Positions 25,431 to 34,593 of a stretch of DNA of 64,000 nt are shown piece after piece; positions within the stretch are counted from its first letter, which is position 1, and every line of letters starts with the position of its first letter. The stretch spans positions 1-64,000 of the forward strand of contig NZ_QUZK01000022.1 in the NCBI RefSeq assembly GCF_003410055.1, written 5' to 3'. The translations under genes were made by a program, and so were the position numbers. The notes beneath the pieces were generated by a model. The model did not search any database. It saw nothing but the letters and a program-made list of their open reading frames with translations, and had not been told where the DNA came from. The stretch comes from Wenzhouxiangella sediminis (lineage in GTDB: Bacteria > Pseudomonadota > Gammaproteobacteria > Xanthomonadales > Wenzhouxiangellaceae).

Positions 25431-27716
25431 TCAGGGCATCTCGAAACGGTCCTTGAACAATTCGTCGGGCGGCGGCGTGATGGTAAACGCCTGCTGTACA
25501 CCGATTTCCGAGCTGTTGCCGTCGGCATCGATGACCATGGCCATCAGGTAACCGTTGTCGAAGGGCGGATCGATCGTGATCGTTCGGTTCGAGCCCGGTG
25601 CGACGTTGTAGCTGTCGACGTGGATGCGGTAGCCCTCACGGAAATCCTGGCTGTTGTAGTAGAAGTCCACCTGTAGCGGATAGGTCGACTGACCGGTGCC
25701 GCTGTCGACGAAATAGGTCACCGAGAGTTGACCGCCCACGTCATCCACCTGCGAGATGACGGGATAGTTCTGCATGTTGTTGGGTCCGCTGTCGACATCG
25801 CCGGCGTCGTTGGGCGTGTCGCCGTCGTCGTTGAGGTCGATGGCCAGGTCGGCATGGCCGCCGAAGTTGTTGTCCTCGAGGCGATTGCCGGTCCCGGCCG
25901 TGCTTCCGACGCGGATCCCGTCGTCGTTGTTCCAGACAACGTTGTCCGAAACGTCATTGAGCGAGGCACCGTCGGTCAGCAAGACGCCGCCGCGTCCATT
26001 GCCGAGGTCCACGAAACGCTGGCCGCCAATCGTGTTATCGCGAATGGTGTTGTTGTCGCCGTGGACCTGAATGCCGTCGGAGGCATTGAAACCGATGTGG
26101 TTGCCGGTGCAGCCCGCACCCTCGTCACCGATCACGTTGGCCCCACCAAGCACTCGGATGCCCTCTATGGCATTGCCGATATTCTCGTTGGACGAGCCGA
26201 GCCCGATGAGATTGCCGCACACGTCGTTGGTGGCGCCTTCGAGCAGGACACCATCGCTGTTGTCTCCGATGACGTTGTCGAGGATCTGGGTGTTGACGGC
26301 CGCCGCGCGCACGCGGATGCCGACGCCCGCGTTGCCGAACACCGATCCGTCCTGTTGCGCGCCGACGCTGTTGCCGGTGATGGTCGAAGTCACGCCGCTG
26401 ACGACATCGATGCCGTCGTCGGCCATGCCGCCGATGCGGTTGCCCTGCAGCAGGTTGCCGCCGGCGGCCACGACGATGCCGTTGGCCCCGTTGCCCACGA
26501 GAGATCCGTTGAGGAAACCGATCTCGTTGCCCTGGACGGTGTTGTCTTCATCGGCGAGGTATACAGCATCGTTGTCGTTGTCGAAGATCTGGTTGAAAAC
26601 GACCGAGTTGTTTGATCCGGCCGAGACCTGTACGCCGCGCTGCTGGTTCTGGTAGATCCAGTTTTCCTCGATCACGTTGCCGCTACTGGTCGCCAGGTTG
26701 CCCACATGAATGCCGTGACCGGCATTGGCAGCAATCAGGTTGCGCCGTCCCGCCACGGAATCGCCCACTTCGCTGCTTCCGCCGTTGAGTGAAATGCCGT
26801 TGCCGCCATTGGCGAAGATCTCGTTGACGTGGATTCGTTGTGTGCCCGTCGTCGTGCGGATGCCGTCGCCGGCGTTGTATTCGATGTAGTTGGGGCTGGT
26901 AATCGGACCCGACGCAGTGCCCGCGATGATGCCCAGGAAGTTGTCGGGCCCGACAAGCTGGATGCCGTGTCGAGAATTGCCGAACGCACTCCCGCCGGCC
27001 GGATTGGTTCCGATGTAGTTGCCTGCGATCTGACCATCGGCACCCAGTTGCACGTAGATGCCGTCCTCGGCATTGTTGGAAATCAGGTTGCCCCGCCCGC
27101 TGATTCCGATGGTCGGCGAGGTCACAACGTCCGTGCCGACGACGCAACGATCGCAGTTGCTGACGTACACACCGCTGCCGCCGTTGCCACCGGCAGCACC
27201 GTCATGGCGAACGCCGATCCAGTTGGAATCCAGCTCGACTGTCGAGCTGTTGACGATCTCGATCCCGTTGTCGGGAAAATTGAAGATCGCCAGGCCGCGA
27301 ATCGTCACGGCCGCAGTGCTGGCCACGCGCAGTCCGTCAGCCGTCGTCCCGCCCAGAGAAGAACCGTCGAGCCGCACGAGCGGCGTGGCGTCGAGAACGG
27401 ACGAAGCGCCCGTGTTGTAGCCGGGTGCCGTGGTCGCGTCGATGGTCACGACGGAAGAAATGGTGGGCAGGGGCGTTACGGGCGTGATCGTGAACAGGCC
27501 GACGGAGAATTCGATCAGGTGGCCGCCACCGAATGCATTGGCCTCCTCGATGGCGGCCCTGAGCGTGCATCGGGGCGGCCCGCCGACCGGGATGTCGCAA
27601 AAGCCGTCGCCAGGATTGGCGTCTGACGCATCACCGATATCATTGACGACGAAAGCCTGGGCAGCGCCGGCTGCCAGCAGCATGCCCAGGGCCACGAACC
27701 GATTGAGAGTATTCAT
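25431..27716 (-). CDS. Secreted right-handed parallel beta-helix protein with CSLREA-type start and LFKDRFE tail
   Basis: The 761-residue protein has a signal peptide (MNTLNRFVALGMLLAAGAAQA) and a cysteine-bearing N-terminal motif CTLRAAIEEANA like CSLREA domains. Many short N-rich turns follow (GNLISNNAEDGIYV, GNYIGTNPAGGSAFGN, NVIEENWIYQNQQ), typical of parallel beta-helix folds found in polysaccharide lyases and adhesins. No catalytic site is recognisable. It ends LFKDRFEMP, the tail shared with the FG-GAP and Asp-box proteins. It is divergent from the sigma/kinase pair with a 103-base gap, so that pair may control it (inference). Confidence 0.85.
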   Translation of the reverse strand: MNTLNRFVALGMLLAAGAAQAFVVNDIGDASDANPGDGFCDIPVGGPPRCTLRAAIEEANAFGGGHLIEFSVGLFTITPVTPLPTISSVVTIDATTAPGYNTGASSVLDATPLVRLDGSSLGGTTADGLRVASTAAVTIRGLAIFNFPDNGIEIVNSSTVELDSNWIGVRHDGAAGGNGGSGVYVSNCDRCVVGTDVVTSPTIGISGRGNLISNNAEDGIYVQLGADGQIAGNYIGTNPAGGSAFGNSRHGIQLVGPDNFLGIIAGTASGPITSPNYIEYNAGDGIRTTTGTQRIHVNEIFANGGNGISLNGGSSEVGDSVAGRRNLIAANAGHGIHVGNLATSSGNVIEENWIYQNQQRGVQVSAGSNNSVVFNQIFDNDNDAVYLADEDNTVQGNEIGFLNGSLVGNGANGIVVAAGGNLLQGNRIGGMADDGIDVVSGVTSTITGNSVGAQQDGSVFGNAGVGIRVRAAAVNTQILDNVIGDNSDGVLLEGATNDVCGNLIGLGSSNENIGNAIEGIRVLGGANVIGDEGAGCTGNHIGFNASDGIQVHGDNNTIRDNTIGGQRFVDLGNGRGGVLLTDGASLNDVSDNVVWNNDDGIRVGSTAGTGNRLEDNNFGGHADLAIDLNDDGDTPNDAGDVDSGPNNMQNYPVISQVDDVGGQLSVTYFVDSGTGQSTYPLQVDFYYNSQDFREGYRIHVDSYNVAPGSNRTITIDPPFDNGYLMAMVIDADGNSSEIGVQQAFTITPPPDELFKDRFEMP

Positions 27717-27819
27717 CGAGTTGTCCTGCGAAATCCCGTCGTCAAGCAAATCGAAATCCCGGCGGTTTCTGTGACACGCCACGCAGGGCAGGCTGACTTA
27801 CGCGGCGGAATGCGCCAGA

Positions 27820-28407
27820 ATGAAGCCGGGACACCAGAAAGTCGCCTCGATCATGGTTCAAGCCTCAGACTCGGGATCTGCCGGCAGCGGTTTGTCGGAG
27901 TTCGGTCCCGACGGTACCGATCTCGACCGGGTCCGCCAGCTCTACCAGGAGTTGCGGCGCATCGCCCGGCGCGAGCGCCAGCTCATCCCCTCGGCGACGC
28001 TCAACACGACCGCACTGGTTCACGAGGTCTGGCTGCGCCTGGCCGCCGGAGAAAGCGAGTTCCGCGACCGGCGACATTTTCTCGGCGTGGCGGCGGTCGC
28101 CATGCGCCGGATGGTGGTCGACTACGCTCGCTATCGCCTGGCACAGAAACGCGGCGGCGACGCCGTCCAGGTGGAGCTGGGTGACGCCGACGCGGCCACG
28201 GTGACCGACATCGACCGAATCCTCGACATCGACCAGGCCATCGGCGACCTCGAGCAGCTCGATCCCCGCCTGGGCCGCCTGGTCGAACTTCGCTTCTTCA
28301 CCGGCCTTTCCAACGAGGACGCAGCCGAAGTGCTCGAAGTCTCCCCGCGCACGGCAGCGCGCGACTGGAAACGCGCACGGGCGCTGCTGGCGGCCAGCCT
28401 GGAATGA
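27820..28407 (+). CDS. ECF sigma factor, TIGR02999-like
   Basis: The 195-residue protein matches the ECF group found beside Ser/Thr kinases: LYQELRRIARRERQL, LNTTALVHEVWLRLAAG and FLGVAAVAMRRMVVDYARYR in region 2, and LVELRFFTGLSNEDAAEVLEVSPRTAARDWKRARALL in region 4. Such factors are thought to be controlled by their kinase rather than by an anti-sigma factor. ATG 27820 is used; ATG 27853 is an alternative. The stop TGA overlaps the kinase ATG (ATGA at 28404-28407). Confidence 0.9.
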   Translation: MKPGHQKVASIMVQASDSGSAGSGLSEFGPDGTDLDRVRQLYQELRRIARRERQLIPSATLNTTALVHEVWLRLAAGESEFRDRRHFLGVAAVAMRRMVVDYARYRLAQKRGGDAVQVELGDADAATVTDIDRILDIDQAIGDLEQLDPRLGRLVELRFFTGLSNEDAAEVLEVSPRTAARDWKRARALLAASLE

Positions 28408-30947
28408 AGATCAGCGCCTCGGACTGGGCAACCATTTCCGACCATTTCGATCGCCTGGCCGACCTGACTCGGGACGAGCGACAGGCCGAGCTCGACGCGC
28501 TGGACCTGGATCGCGTTCACCGCCGACAACTTCGCCACCTGCTGGAACAACACGACCGGGCCGACTCGCTGGGGCTGGACACGGGCGCTCCCGAACGGCT
28601 GGGGTTGGACCGAGACGAATCCGGCAAGGCAGACGCGCCGCCGCCCGACTGGCAGGGCCAGCGGCTCGGGCCCTGGCAGGTCGACGAGATCATCGGCCGC
28701 GGCGGTATGAGCGTGATCCACCGCGGGCACCGCGCCGACGGGCAATTCGAGAAGGAAGTGGCCGTCAAGGTACTCAAGCGCGCCAACCTGATCGGCGACG
28801 GCGAACGGCTGACGGAGGAAACGCGCATCCTCGCGCGCCTCGAGCACCCGGGCATCGCGCGACTGATCGACAGCGGCACAAGCGAGCAAGGTCACGGCTA
28901 TCTCGTCATGGAACTCGTCCACGGCCGCGCGCTCGACGCCCATTGCCGGGAGCGCGAGCTGTCCGTGGCCGCCATCGTTAAGCTGGTCATCGAGGCGGCC
29001 CGGGCACTTGAATACGCTCACCAGCGCCAGGTGGTGCATTGCGACGTCAAGCCGGCCAACCTGCTGGTGCGCGACAACGGCCGGCTGTGCGTGGTCGATT
29101 TCGGCATCGCTGCAATGCTGCAGCGGCAACCCGACGCCGAGCGCCACCTGTATTGCTCGCCCGCCTATACGGCCCCCGAACGGTTCCGGCGGGCGCCGCC
29201 GGACACGAGCCAGGACATCTACTCCCTCGGCGCGGTACTCGAGGAACTGATCGCCGAAAGGTCGGATCGCGACCTCGCGGCGATTTGCGCCCAGGCGACA
29301 GCACGTCAACCGGAAGAGCGCTACAGCTCGATGACCCTGTTGCGGGCCGACCTGGAATCCTGGCAGGAAAAGCGTCCGGTCGCGGCGCGCCGGGGCGGGC
29401 GGACTTACGTCTTCGTCCGCTGGCTGCAGCGCCACTCGGTCGCGGCGAGTCTCGGCCTGTTGCTGGTTGCCAGCCTGACGCTGGGCATTGCCGCCGCGCT
29501 CTGGCAAGCTCGCGAAGCTCGTAGCGAAGCCGCCCGGGCCGTGGCCGCCCGCGATTTCCTGATCGGCATCTTCGAGTCGGCCGATCCCGCGTTGATGCGC
29601 GGCGAGGATCCGCCGGCCTCCGAGTTGCTTCGGCGCGGCGCCGACCGGGTCCGCTCGGCCATGGCCGATCAACCGCGCCTTCTCGCGGAACTGCTCCACG
29701 TCATCGGGCGGACTCAGCTCGAAAGAGGCCTGATCGCCGACGCGGCGAATTCGCTCGACGAAGCGCTGTCACTGGATGCGGCCGATCGGATGAGCGACCT
29801 TCGAATCTCCGCCCTTTCCGATCGGGGCATGGTCGCTTACGAACAAGGGCTTTTCGAAGATGCCGTGCGCTTCCTCGAGAGGTCGCGTGCGCTCGCGCTC
29901 GAGCACGACGTGAAAGGCACCCGACTGGCCCGGATCGAGGTGCGACTGGCCGACATGCTGTTGATCGTTCAGCAGGCGGATCGGTCGCTCTCCATCGCCG
30001 AGCGGGTCGTTAGTCGCCTGGCGGATGCGCCGACGGGACCCGCGGCATCGATCCGGGCCGACGCGCTCCGCGTCCAGGGTGCCGCCCTTCAGGAAACGGG
30101 CCGCCTGGCGCAAGCCCAGGCCGTGCTTGAGGCGGCGCTTGAACTCCAGAAGCGCCTGGACGACGACGAGATCCTGCTGGCGAAGATCGAGAACGATCTC
30201 GGCATCGTCCACTGGTACCAGGAGGACTTCGATGCGGCCGCGAGCGTCTTCGAACGCTCACTGCAACACAAACGGGCCGTCTACGGCGACGACCACCCCC
30301 AAACGCTCAGCACCCTGGGCAACCTGGCCGGGGTCAACATGGCCCGCGGCGACCACGCCGGCGCGGAATCGGCCTGGCGACAATCGCTGGAATCGCTGAT
30401 GCGTGTGCACGATGGACCACACCCCGACATTGCCTACACCTGGGGCATGCTGGCCTGGTCTCACTACATGCGGGACGATTTCACGGGCGGGCTCGAACTC
30501 GTCGAGCGAGGCCTGGCGCACCGCGACGCCCTGCCGGAGGCCGACCTGGCCATGGTCAACTGGCTGCTGCCTCTCAGGAGCCTTATCCTGCTGGAACTCG
30601 ACCGCACCCCGAGCCTGTCCGATCTGCAACGACCCGGGGAAGCCTGCGACGACCTGGACGGCATCAGCAGCCTGCAGCAGCGGTTCTGCCTGGCCCGGCG
30701 CCTGCTGGAAACCGATCCACCGGCCAACTGCCACACATCGGTCGTACCCGCGGCAGGCGCAGCCACCCTCGACTCGCTACCCGCGCGTTGGCGAGACGCC
30801 TATCGACTGTTGCGACAACGTTGCGCCGGCGATCCCGCGCCCCCCGGCGGGCACATCACGGCAGCGAAGGATCCGCGATGGCTGGCGAGCCGCTTGGACG
30901 AGCTCGCTGGCAAGCCGGGCCGCGATGCCGTCACCGGGCCCGACTGA
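28404..30947 (+). CDS. Membrane Ser/Thr protein kinase with TPR sensor region
   Basis: The 847-residue protein has an eukaryote-like kinase domain (about residues 95-320): glycine loop IIGRGGMSVIHRG, catalytic Lys in VAVKVL, catalytic loop HCDVKPANLL near residue 212, DFGIA (the DFG motif) and APERF. HCD replaces the usual HRD, marking a non-RD kinase. A transmembrane helix (VAASLGLLLVASLTLGIAAAL, near residue 345) leads to an outer region with tetratricopeptide-like repeats (LLAELLHVIGRTQLERGL, TLGNLAGVNMARGDHAGAE). It is coupled to the ECF factor gene and probably activates it. The signal sensed is unknown. Confidence 0.92.
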   Translation: MKISASDWATISDHFDRLADLTRDERQAELDALDLDRVHRRQLRHLLEQHDRADSLGLDTGAPERLGLDRDESGKADAPPPDWQGQRLGPWQVDEIIGRGGMSVIHRGHRADGQFEKEVAVKVLKRANLIGDGERLTEETRILARLEHPGIARLIDSGTSEQGHGYLVMELVHGRALDAHCRERELSVAAIVKLVIEAARALEYAHQRQVVHCDVKPANLLVRDNGRLCVVDFGIAAMLQRQPDAERHLYCSPAYTAPERFRRAPPDTSQDIYSLGAVLEELIAERSDRDLAAICAQATARQPEERYSSMTLLRADLESWQEKRPVAARRGGRTYVFVRWLQRHSVAASLGLLLVASLTLGIAAALWQAREARSEAARAVAARDFLIGIFESADPALMRGEDPPASELLRRGADRVRSAMADQPRLLAELLHVIGRTQLERGLIADAANSLDEALSLDAADRMSDLRISALSDRGMVAYEQGLFEDAVRFLERSRALALEHDVKGTRLARIEVRLADMLLIVQQADRSLSIAERVVSRLADAPTGPAASIRADALRVQGAALQETGRLAQAQAVLEAALELQKRLDDDEILLAKIENDLGIVHWYQEDFDAAASVFERSLQHKRAVYGDDHPQTLSTLGNLAGVNMARGDHAGAESAWRQSLESLMRVHDGPHPDIAYTWGMLAWSHYMRDDFTGGLELVERGLAHRDALPEADLAMVNWLLPLRSLILLELDRTPSLSDLQRPGEACDDLDGISSLQQRFCLARRLLETDPPANCHTSVVPAAGAATLDSLPARWRDAYRLLRQRCAGDPAPPGGHITAAKDPRWLASRLDELAGKPGRDAVTGPD

Positions 30948-30953
30948 ATTCAC

Positions 30954-32081
30954 TCAGAGTTCCGGCAGGATTCTCCAGAAGGCGTCGATGCAGGCCGCGC
31001 CCAGGTGCTTGCAGCGGTCGGGTGACCAGCCGATCTCCGGCATCGGCATGTCGGCATTGTCCTTGAAAGGCATCTCCAGCGTCATGGCCAGGCAATCGAA
31101 GGTCTCGGCCATGTAGTCGGTGTTCTTCTTCAGGTCGGCCGCGCTGCCGGGGGCATCCACCTCGTAGCCGATTTTCGTCTGGAAATCCGGGCTGATCCCG
31201 GCCAGCAGATTCTTGAAGGTGTCGAGCTGGTGCTGCTTGCGGTCGTTCCAGGAGGGCGTGCCCTCGGCGCCGGCGATGAAGTTGTACGGCAGCGCCTCGT
31301 CGCCGTGAACGTCAAAGCACATGTCCACGCCGGTGGCGTGCATCTTCCGGCGCGTGAAGTAGACCTCGGGCGACTCGGTCTCGGAGGGCTCGGCCCACTC
31401 ACGGTTGAGGTTGCGCCCCTTCGCGTTGCAGCGCAGGTGACCGCGCACGGCGCCGTCGATGCACATATTCGGCACCAGGTAGACCACCGCCTCGTCGAGG
31501 AGCTTGCGCGACACCGGCTCTTCGGCATCGAGCAGGCGCTCCAGGAAACCTTCGACCCACCATTCGGCCATCGACTCGCCGGGATGCTGGCGGGCGATCA
31601 CCCAGATCTTCTTGCGACCCTCGACCGGCTCGCCGATGCGCAGCATGGTGTGGGCGCGCCCGTCCGGCGTGCTGCAAAGGGCCTCGGCGCGAACGCGGGG
31701 GTCGACCAGCGCGGCGGCGATCAGGTTGTCGTGCTCGAGCTGCGAATACGGCGCGAAATAGGCGTAGTAGACGACGTCACTGTCGGGCTTGTGCTTGATG
31801 ACCAGCTGCTTGCCGTCGAATTCGGTAGGGACGCGAAACCAGTGGACGCGGTCGAAACTCGCCACCGCCTGGTAATCCTCGAAACCGTCCACGTAGGACA
31901 CCTCGCCGGCATTCTCGATGGTCATGCGGCAGTGCGTATCGCGCGCTCCGGACAACTGGAAGTGGAACCACTGCATGTGCTCCCCGCCGGCATCGGGCCG
32001 GATCTTGAGACGGATATTGTCCGGGGATTCGGCTTCCAGGACTTCGATATTGCCGCTGTCGAAGGTTGAATTGATTTGCAT
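30954..32081 (-). CDS. M14-family carboxypeptidase, cytosolic CCP-like
   Basis: The 375-residue protein has an N-terminal beta-sandwich region and an M14 zinc carboxypeptidase domain. ARQHPGES supplies the first His and Glu zinc ligands, GRNLNREW the substrate-binding Asn-Arg, DVHGDE the second His, and LEMPFKD the catalytic Glu. This order matches the cytosolic carboxypeptidase (Nna1/CCP) group, which removes acidic residues from protein tails in eukaryotes; bacterial substrates are unknown. There is no signal peptide. A run of heptamer repeats lies ten bases upstream of the ATG. Confidence 0.9.
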   Translation of the reverse strand: MQINSTFDSGNIEVLEAESPDNIRLKIRPDAGGEHMQWFHFQLSGARDTHCRMTIENAGEVSYVDGFEDYQAVASFDRVHWFRVPTEFDGKQLVIKHKPDSDVVYYAYFAPYSQLEHDNLIAAALVDPRVRAEALCSTPDGRAHTMLRIGEPVEGRKKIWVIARQHPGESMAEWWVEGFLERLLDAEEPVSRKLLDEAVVYLVPNMCIDGAVRGHLRCNAKGRNLNREWAEPSETESPEVYFTRRKMHATGVDMCFDVHGDEALPYNFIAGAEGTPSWNDRKQHQLDTFKNLLAGISPDFQTKIGYEVDAPGSAADLKKNTDYMAETFDCLAMTLEMPFKDNADMPMPEIGWSPDRCKHLGAACIDAFWRILPEL

Positions 32082-32090
32082 GGCTATATC

Positions 32091-32115
32091 CAGGTTTCAG
32101 GTTTCAGGTTTCAGG
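32091..32115. repeat. Single arm of TTTCAGG heptamer repeat, copy 3
   Basis: CAGG followed by three TTTCAGG units lies between truC (stop 21 bases away) and the M14 gene start. No inverted partner or TTTTCC boundary motif is present, so it looks like a remnant of the hairpin family. Confidence 0.6.
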
Positions 32116-32135
32116 CCGCGAGTTTATCGCAGGGG

Positions 32136-32837
32136 TCAACGCGCCGTAGGTTCCGGCCAGCCGAAGACTTCGGCGGCGACGCGTGCGAACTCACCGGCCA
32201 GAGGCGCTTCAAGGCGGAGACGCCCGGCCTGCCGCGGATGGTCGAGTTCGAGCCGGCGGGCGTGCAGGAGCATGCGGTGGCATCCCAGGTGCTGGCGGAA
32301 AAGGCGGTTGTGGCGGCCGTCGCCGTAGGTGGTGTCGCCGATCAGGTGGTGAGAGATGTGCTTGAGGTGGCGCCGGATCTGGTGGCGCCGGCCAGTTTCG
32401 GGCACGGCCTCGAGCAGCGAATAGCGAGCGGTTTCGAATCCGCCGACCGGGATGGGCAACTCGCAGGTCGCCAGGCGCTCGTAGCGGGTCCTGGCGTCAC
32501 GCGGCTCGGCATGCTTGTGCCGCGCGAGCGGATGGTCGACGGTACCCTGCTCTTCCGTCCAGCCCCGGACGACCGCGAGGTAACGCTTGTCGACGCTGCG
32601 GTCCATGAAGGCCTGCCCGAGCATCCTGGCGGTTTCGGGATCGAGGGCGAACAGCAGCACGCCGGAAGTGGCCCGATCGAGTCGGTGCACCGGCCAGACG
32701 CGCTGGCCGAGCTGGTCGCGCAGGTTCTGCATCACGAATTCACGATCAGTACCTATGCTGCTGCGGTGGACCATGATGCCGGTCGGCTTGTTGACCGCGC
32801 ACAGCCATTCGTCGCGCAGCAGGATCTCGAAAGACAC
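32136..32837 (-). CDS. truC: tRNA pseudouridine(65) synthase
   Basis: The 233-residue protein is an RluA-type pseudouridine synthase: VNKPTGIMVHRS, the catalytic aspartate motif HRLDRATSGVLLFA (about residues 52-65), and the later GRRHQIRRHLKHISHHLIGDTTYGDGRHN, which is characteristic of TruC. It lacks the S4 domain of other RluA members. TruC modifies position 65 of certain tRNAs. It lies 15 bases after the MarR-type gene on the same strand. Confidence 0.9.
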   Translation of the reverse strand: MSFEILLRDEWLCAVNKPTGIMVHRSSIGTDREFVMQNLRDQLGQRVWPVHRLDRATSGVLLFALDPETARMLGQAFMDRSVDKRYLAVVRGWTEEQGTVDHPLARHKHAEPRDARTRYERLATCELPIPVGGFETARYSLLEAVPETGRRHQIRRHLKHISHHLIGDTTYGDGRHNRLFRQHLGCHRMLLHARRLELDHPRQAGRLRLEAPLAGEFARVAAEVFGWPEPTAR

Positions 32838-32852
32838 GGACCGGCCCGGCGC

Positions 32853-33287
32853 TCAGCAGTGACGCTCGGCGGCTTCTGCCAGTCGCTCGAGACTGTCGAG
32901 GAAGCGGCGCCGCTCCTCGGGTTCGAGCGCTTCGAGCAGGTCGCGCTCGAACGCCAGCGCGGCGGGCACGATGGCGTCATGGATCGACTCGCCCTCCTCG
33001 CTGAGGTAGAGCCGCTTGGCGCGGCGATCGGGGTGGTTCTCCCGTCGCTCGAGCCGGCCCGCGTCAAGCAGGCGGGAGACCGCCCGACTGACCGCGACCT
33101 TGTCCATCGCCGCGCGATCGGCGACCTCGGTGGCGGTCACCCCGGGATAGCGCCCGACGATGGCAATCACCCGCCACTCGGTGACGCCCAGGTCGAAGCG
33201 CGACTGGTAGGTGCGGGCAATCCCGTTGCTGATCCGGTTGGAGAGCACGGACAGGCGGTAGGGAAGGAAATCCTCGAGGTCGAGCAT
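32853..33287 (-). CDS. MarR-family transcriptional regulator of the homogentisate pathway (inferred)
   Basis: The 144-residue protein has the MarR layout: an N-terminal dimerisation helix, a winged helix (VTEWRVIAIVGRYPGVTATE, then AAMDKVAVSRAVSRLLDAGRLERR), the wing ENHPDRRAKRLYLSEEG, and C-terminal dimer helices. It is divergent from hpd. A near-perfect palindrome lies inside the hpd promoter between the two genes, so it is inferred to repress hpd and respond to a pathway intermediate. Other MarR regulators of homogentisate genes are known in gammaproteobacteria. It may also form an operon with truC. Confidence 0.85.
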   Translation of the reverse strand: MLDLEDFLPYRLSVLSNRISNGIARTYQSRFDLGVTEWRVIAIVGRYPGVTATEVADRAAMDKVAVSRAVSRLLDAGRLERRENHPDRRAKRLYLSEEGESIHDAIVPAALAFERDLLEALEPEERRRFLDSLERLAEAAERHC

Positions 33288-33310
33288 GGTCGAAGAGGTA
33301 CGGGTCCGGC

Positions 33311-33339
33311 TTGAAAACAGTTACAAATGTAACTAATAT
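33311..33339 (+). promoter_or_regulatory. hpd promoter with MarR-type operator in the spacer
   Basis: TTGAAA (33311-33316) and TAATAT (33334-33339) are separated by exactly 17 bases, a good sigma-70 promoter for hpd. Filling the spacer and touching the -10 box is the palindrome AGTTAC-AAAT-GTAACT (33319-33334), arms perfect. A regulator bound there would block RNA polymerase. The divergent MarR gene starts 24 bases to the left. Confidence 0.8.
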
Positions 33340-33425
33340 CACGGGTCCGAGGCAAGGCCATTCTTTGCCCACTCATTCAACCATTCGCCTTTCGTCGAAA
33401 CGCACAGTTGCAAGGAGACCGAATC

Positions 33426-34472
33426 ATGACGCAGTCCCGCCCCAATCCGCTCGGCGTCGAGCAGTTCGAATTCATCGAGTTCGCCGCGCCCGAACCGGCG
33501 TTGCTGCACGACCTGTTCCAGCAGCTCGGTTTCACGGCCGTCGCACGCCACAAGGAACAACCGGTCACCCTGTACCGCCAGGGCGGCATCAACTTCCTGG
33601 TCAACGAGAGCACCGACTCGTTCGCCAGCGACTTCGCCGCTGCCCACGGCCCGTGCTGCACCGGCTTCGCGATGCGCGTGACCGATCCGAAGGCCGCGCA
33701 CGAGGCCGTCCGCGCCAAGGGCGCCAAGGACATCGAGAACAAGCCCGACACCCTGCCGATCGACGTGCCCTGCATCGAAGGCATTGGCGGTTCCGTGCTG
33801 TATCTGACCAGCGGCGAGGAAGACGTCGACCGCCACTTCGACTTCGATCCGGCCGTCGACCGCCATCCCGAAGGCGTGAGCATGAACTTCATCGACCACC
33901 TTACCCACAACGTCTACAACGGCAACATGGGTCAGTGGGCGTCCTTCTACGAAGACCTCTTCGGCTTCTTTGAGGTGAAGTACTTCGACATCAAGGGCAA
34001 GGCGACCGGCCTGAAGTCCAAGGCCATGACCTCGCCGACGACGAAGATCGCCATCCCGATCAACGAGTCCGAAGACCCCAAGAGCCAGATCAACGAATAC
34101 CTGGACGAGTACAAGGGTGAAGGCGTCCAGCACATCGCGCTCTACACCGACCGCATCTATGAAACGGTCGAGGCGCTGCGCGAGAAGGGCGTCGAGTTCC
34201 TCGACACGCCCGACACCTATTACGACGTCATCGACGAGCGCATTCCGAACCACGGCGAGGACGTCGAGCGCATGCGCAAGAACAAGATCCTGATCGACGC
34301 CGACCCGAACGACTCGAACAAGCAGTTGCTGCAGATCTTCACCAAGACCAATATCGGTCCTATCTTCTTCGAGATCATTCAGCGCAAGGGCAACGAAGGG
34401 TTCGGCGAGGGCAACTTCACCGCCCTGTTCGAAGCCATCGAGCGCGACCAGGAAAAGCGCGGCGTACTTTAA
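33426..34472 (+). CDS. hpd: 4-hydroxyphenylpyruvate dioxygenase
   Basis: The 348-residue enzyme converts 4-hydroxyphenylpyruvate to homogentisate. It has two vicinal-oxygen-chelate domains, and the iron ligands are visible in the second: His158 (NFIDHLTHN), His236 (GVQHIAL) and Glu316 (FFEIIQR), followed by the gating helix NEGFGEGNFTALFEAIERDQ. Length and spacing fit bacterial HPPD. AGGAG stands about ten bases before ATG 33426. It heads the plus-strand series hpd-hmgA-fahA-maiA, and its promoter contains a MarR-type operator. Confidence 0.96.
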   Translation: MTQSRPNPLGVEQFEFIEFAAPEPALLHDLFQQLGFTAVARHKEQPVTLYRQGGINFLVNESTDSFASDFAAAHGPCCTGFAMRVTDPKAAHEAVRAKGAKDIENKPDTLPIDVPCIEGIGGSVLYLTSGEEDVDRHFDFDPAVDRHPEGVSMNFIDHLTHNVYNGNMGQWASFYEDLFGFFEVKYFDIKGKATGLKSKAMTSPTTKIAIPINESEDPKSQINEYLDEYKGEGVQHIALYTDRIYETVEALREKGVEFLDTPDTYYDVIDERIPNHGEDVERMRKNKILIDADPNDSNKQLLQIFTKTNIGPIFFEIIQRKGNEGFGEGNFTALFEAIERDQEKRGVL

Positions 34473-34477
34473 GAGAA

Positions 34478-34555
34478 GGTTTCAGGGTTCAGGGTTCAGG
34501 TTTCAGGAGCGGGTCAGCACCGCTCCTGGAGCCTGACCCGAACCTGGAGTCTTCG
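34478..34555 (+). repeat. Hairpin element, TTTCAGG heptamer family, copy 4 (degenerate)
   Basis: Six bases after the hpd stop, GGTTTCAGGGTTCAGGGTTC and TTTCAGGAGC are followed by nested inverted motifs (CAGGAGCGG with CCGCTCCTG; GGGTCAG with CTGACCC). The usual TTTTCCTGAAACC exit is missing. It lies between hpd and hmgA. Confidence 0.65.
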
Positions 34556-34593
34556 AAGCGGATGCATCCAAGACAGCCAATTCGGAGGCAGTC

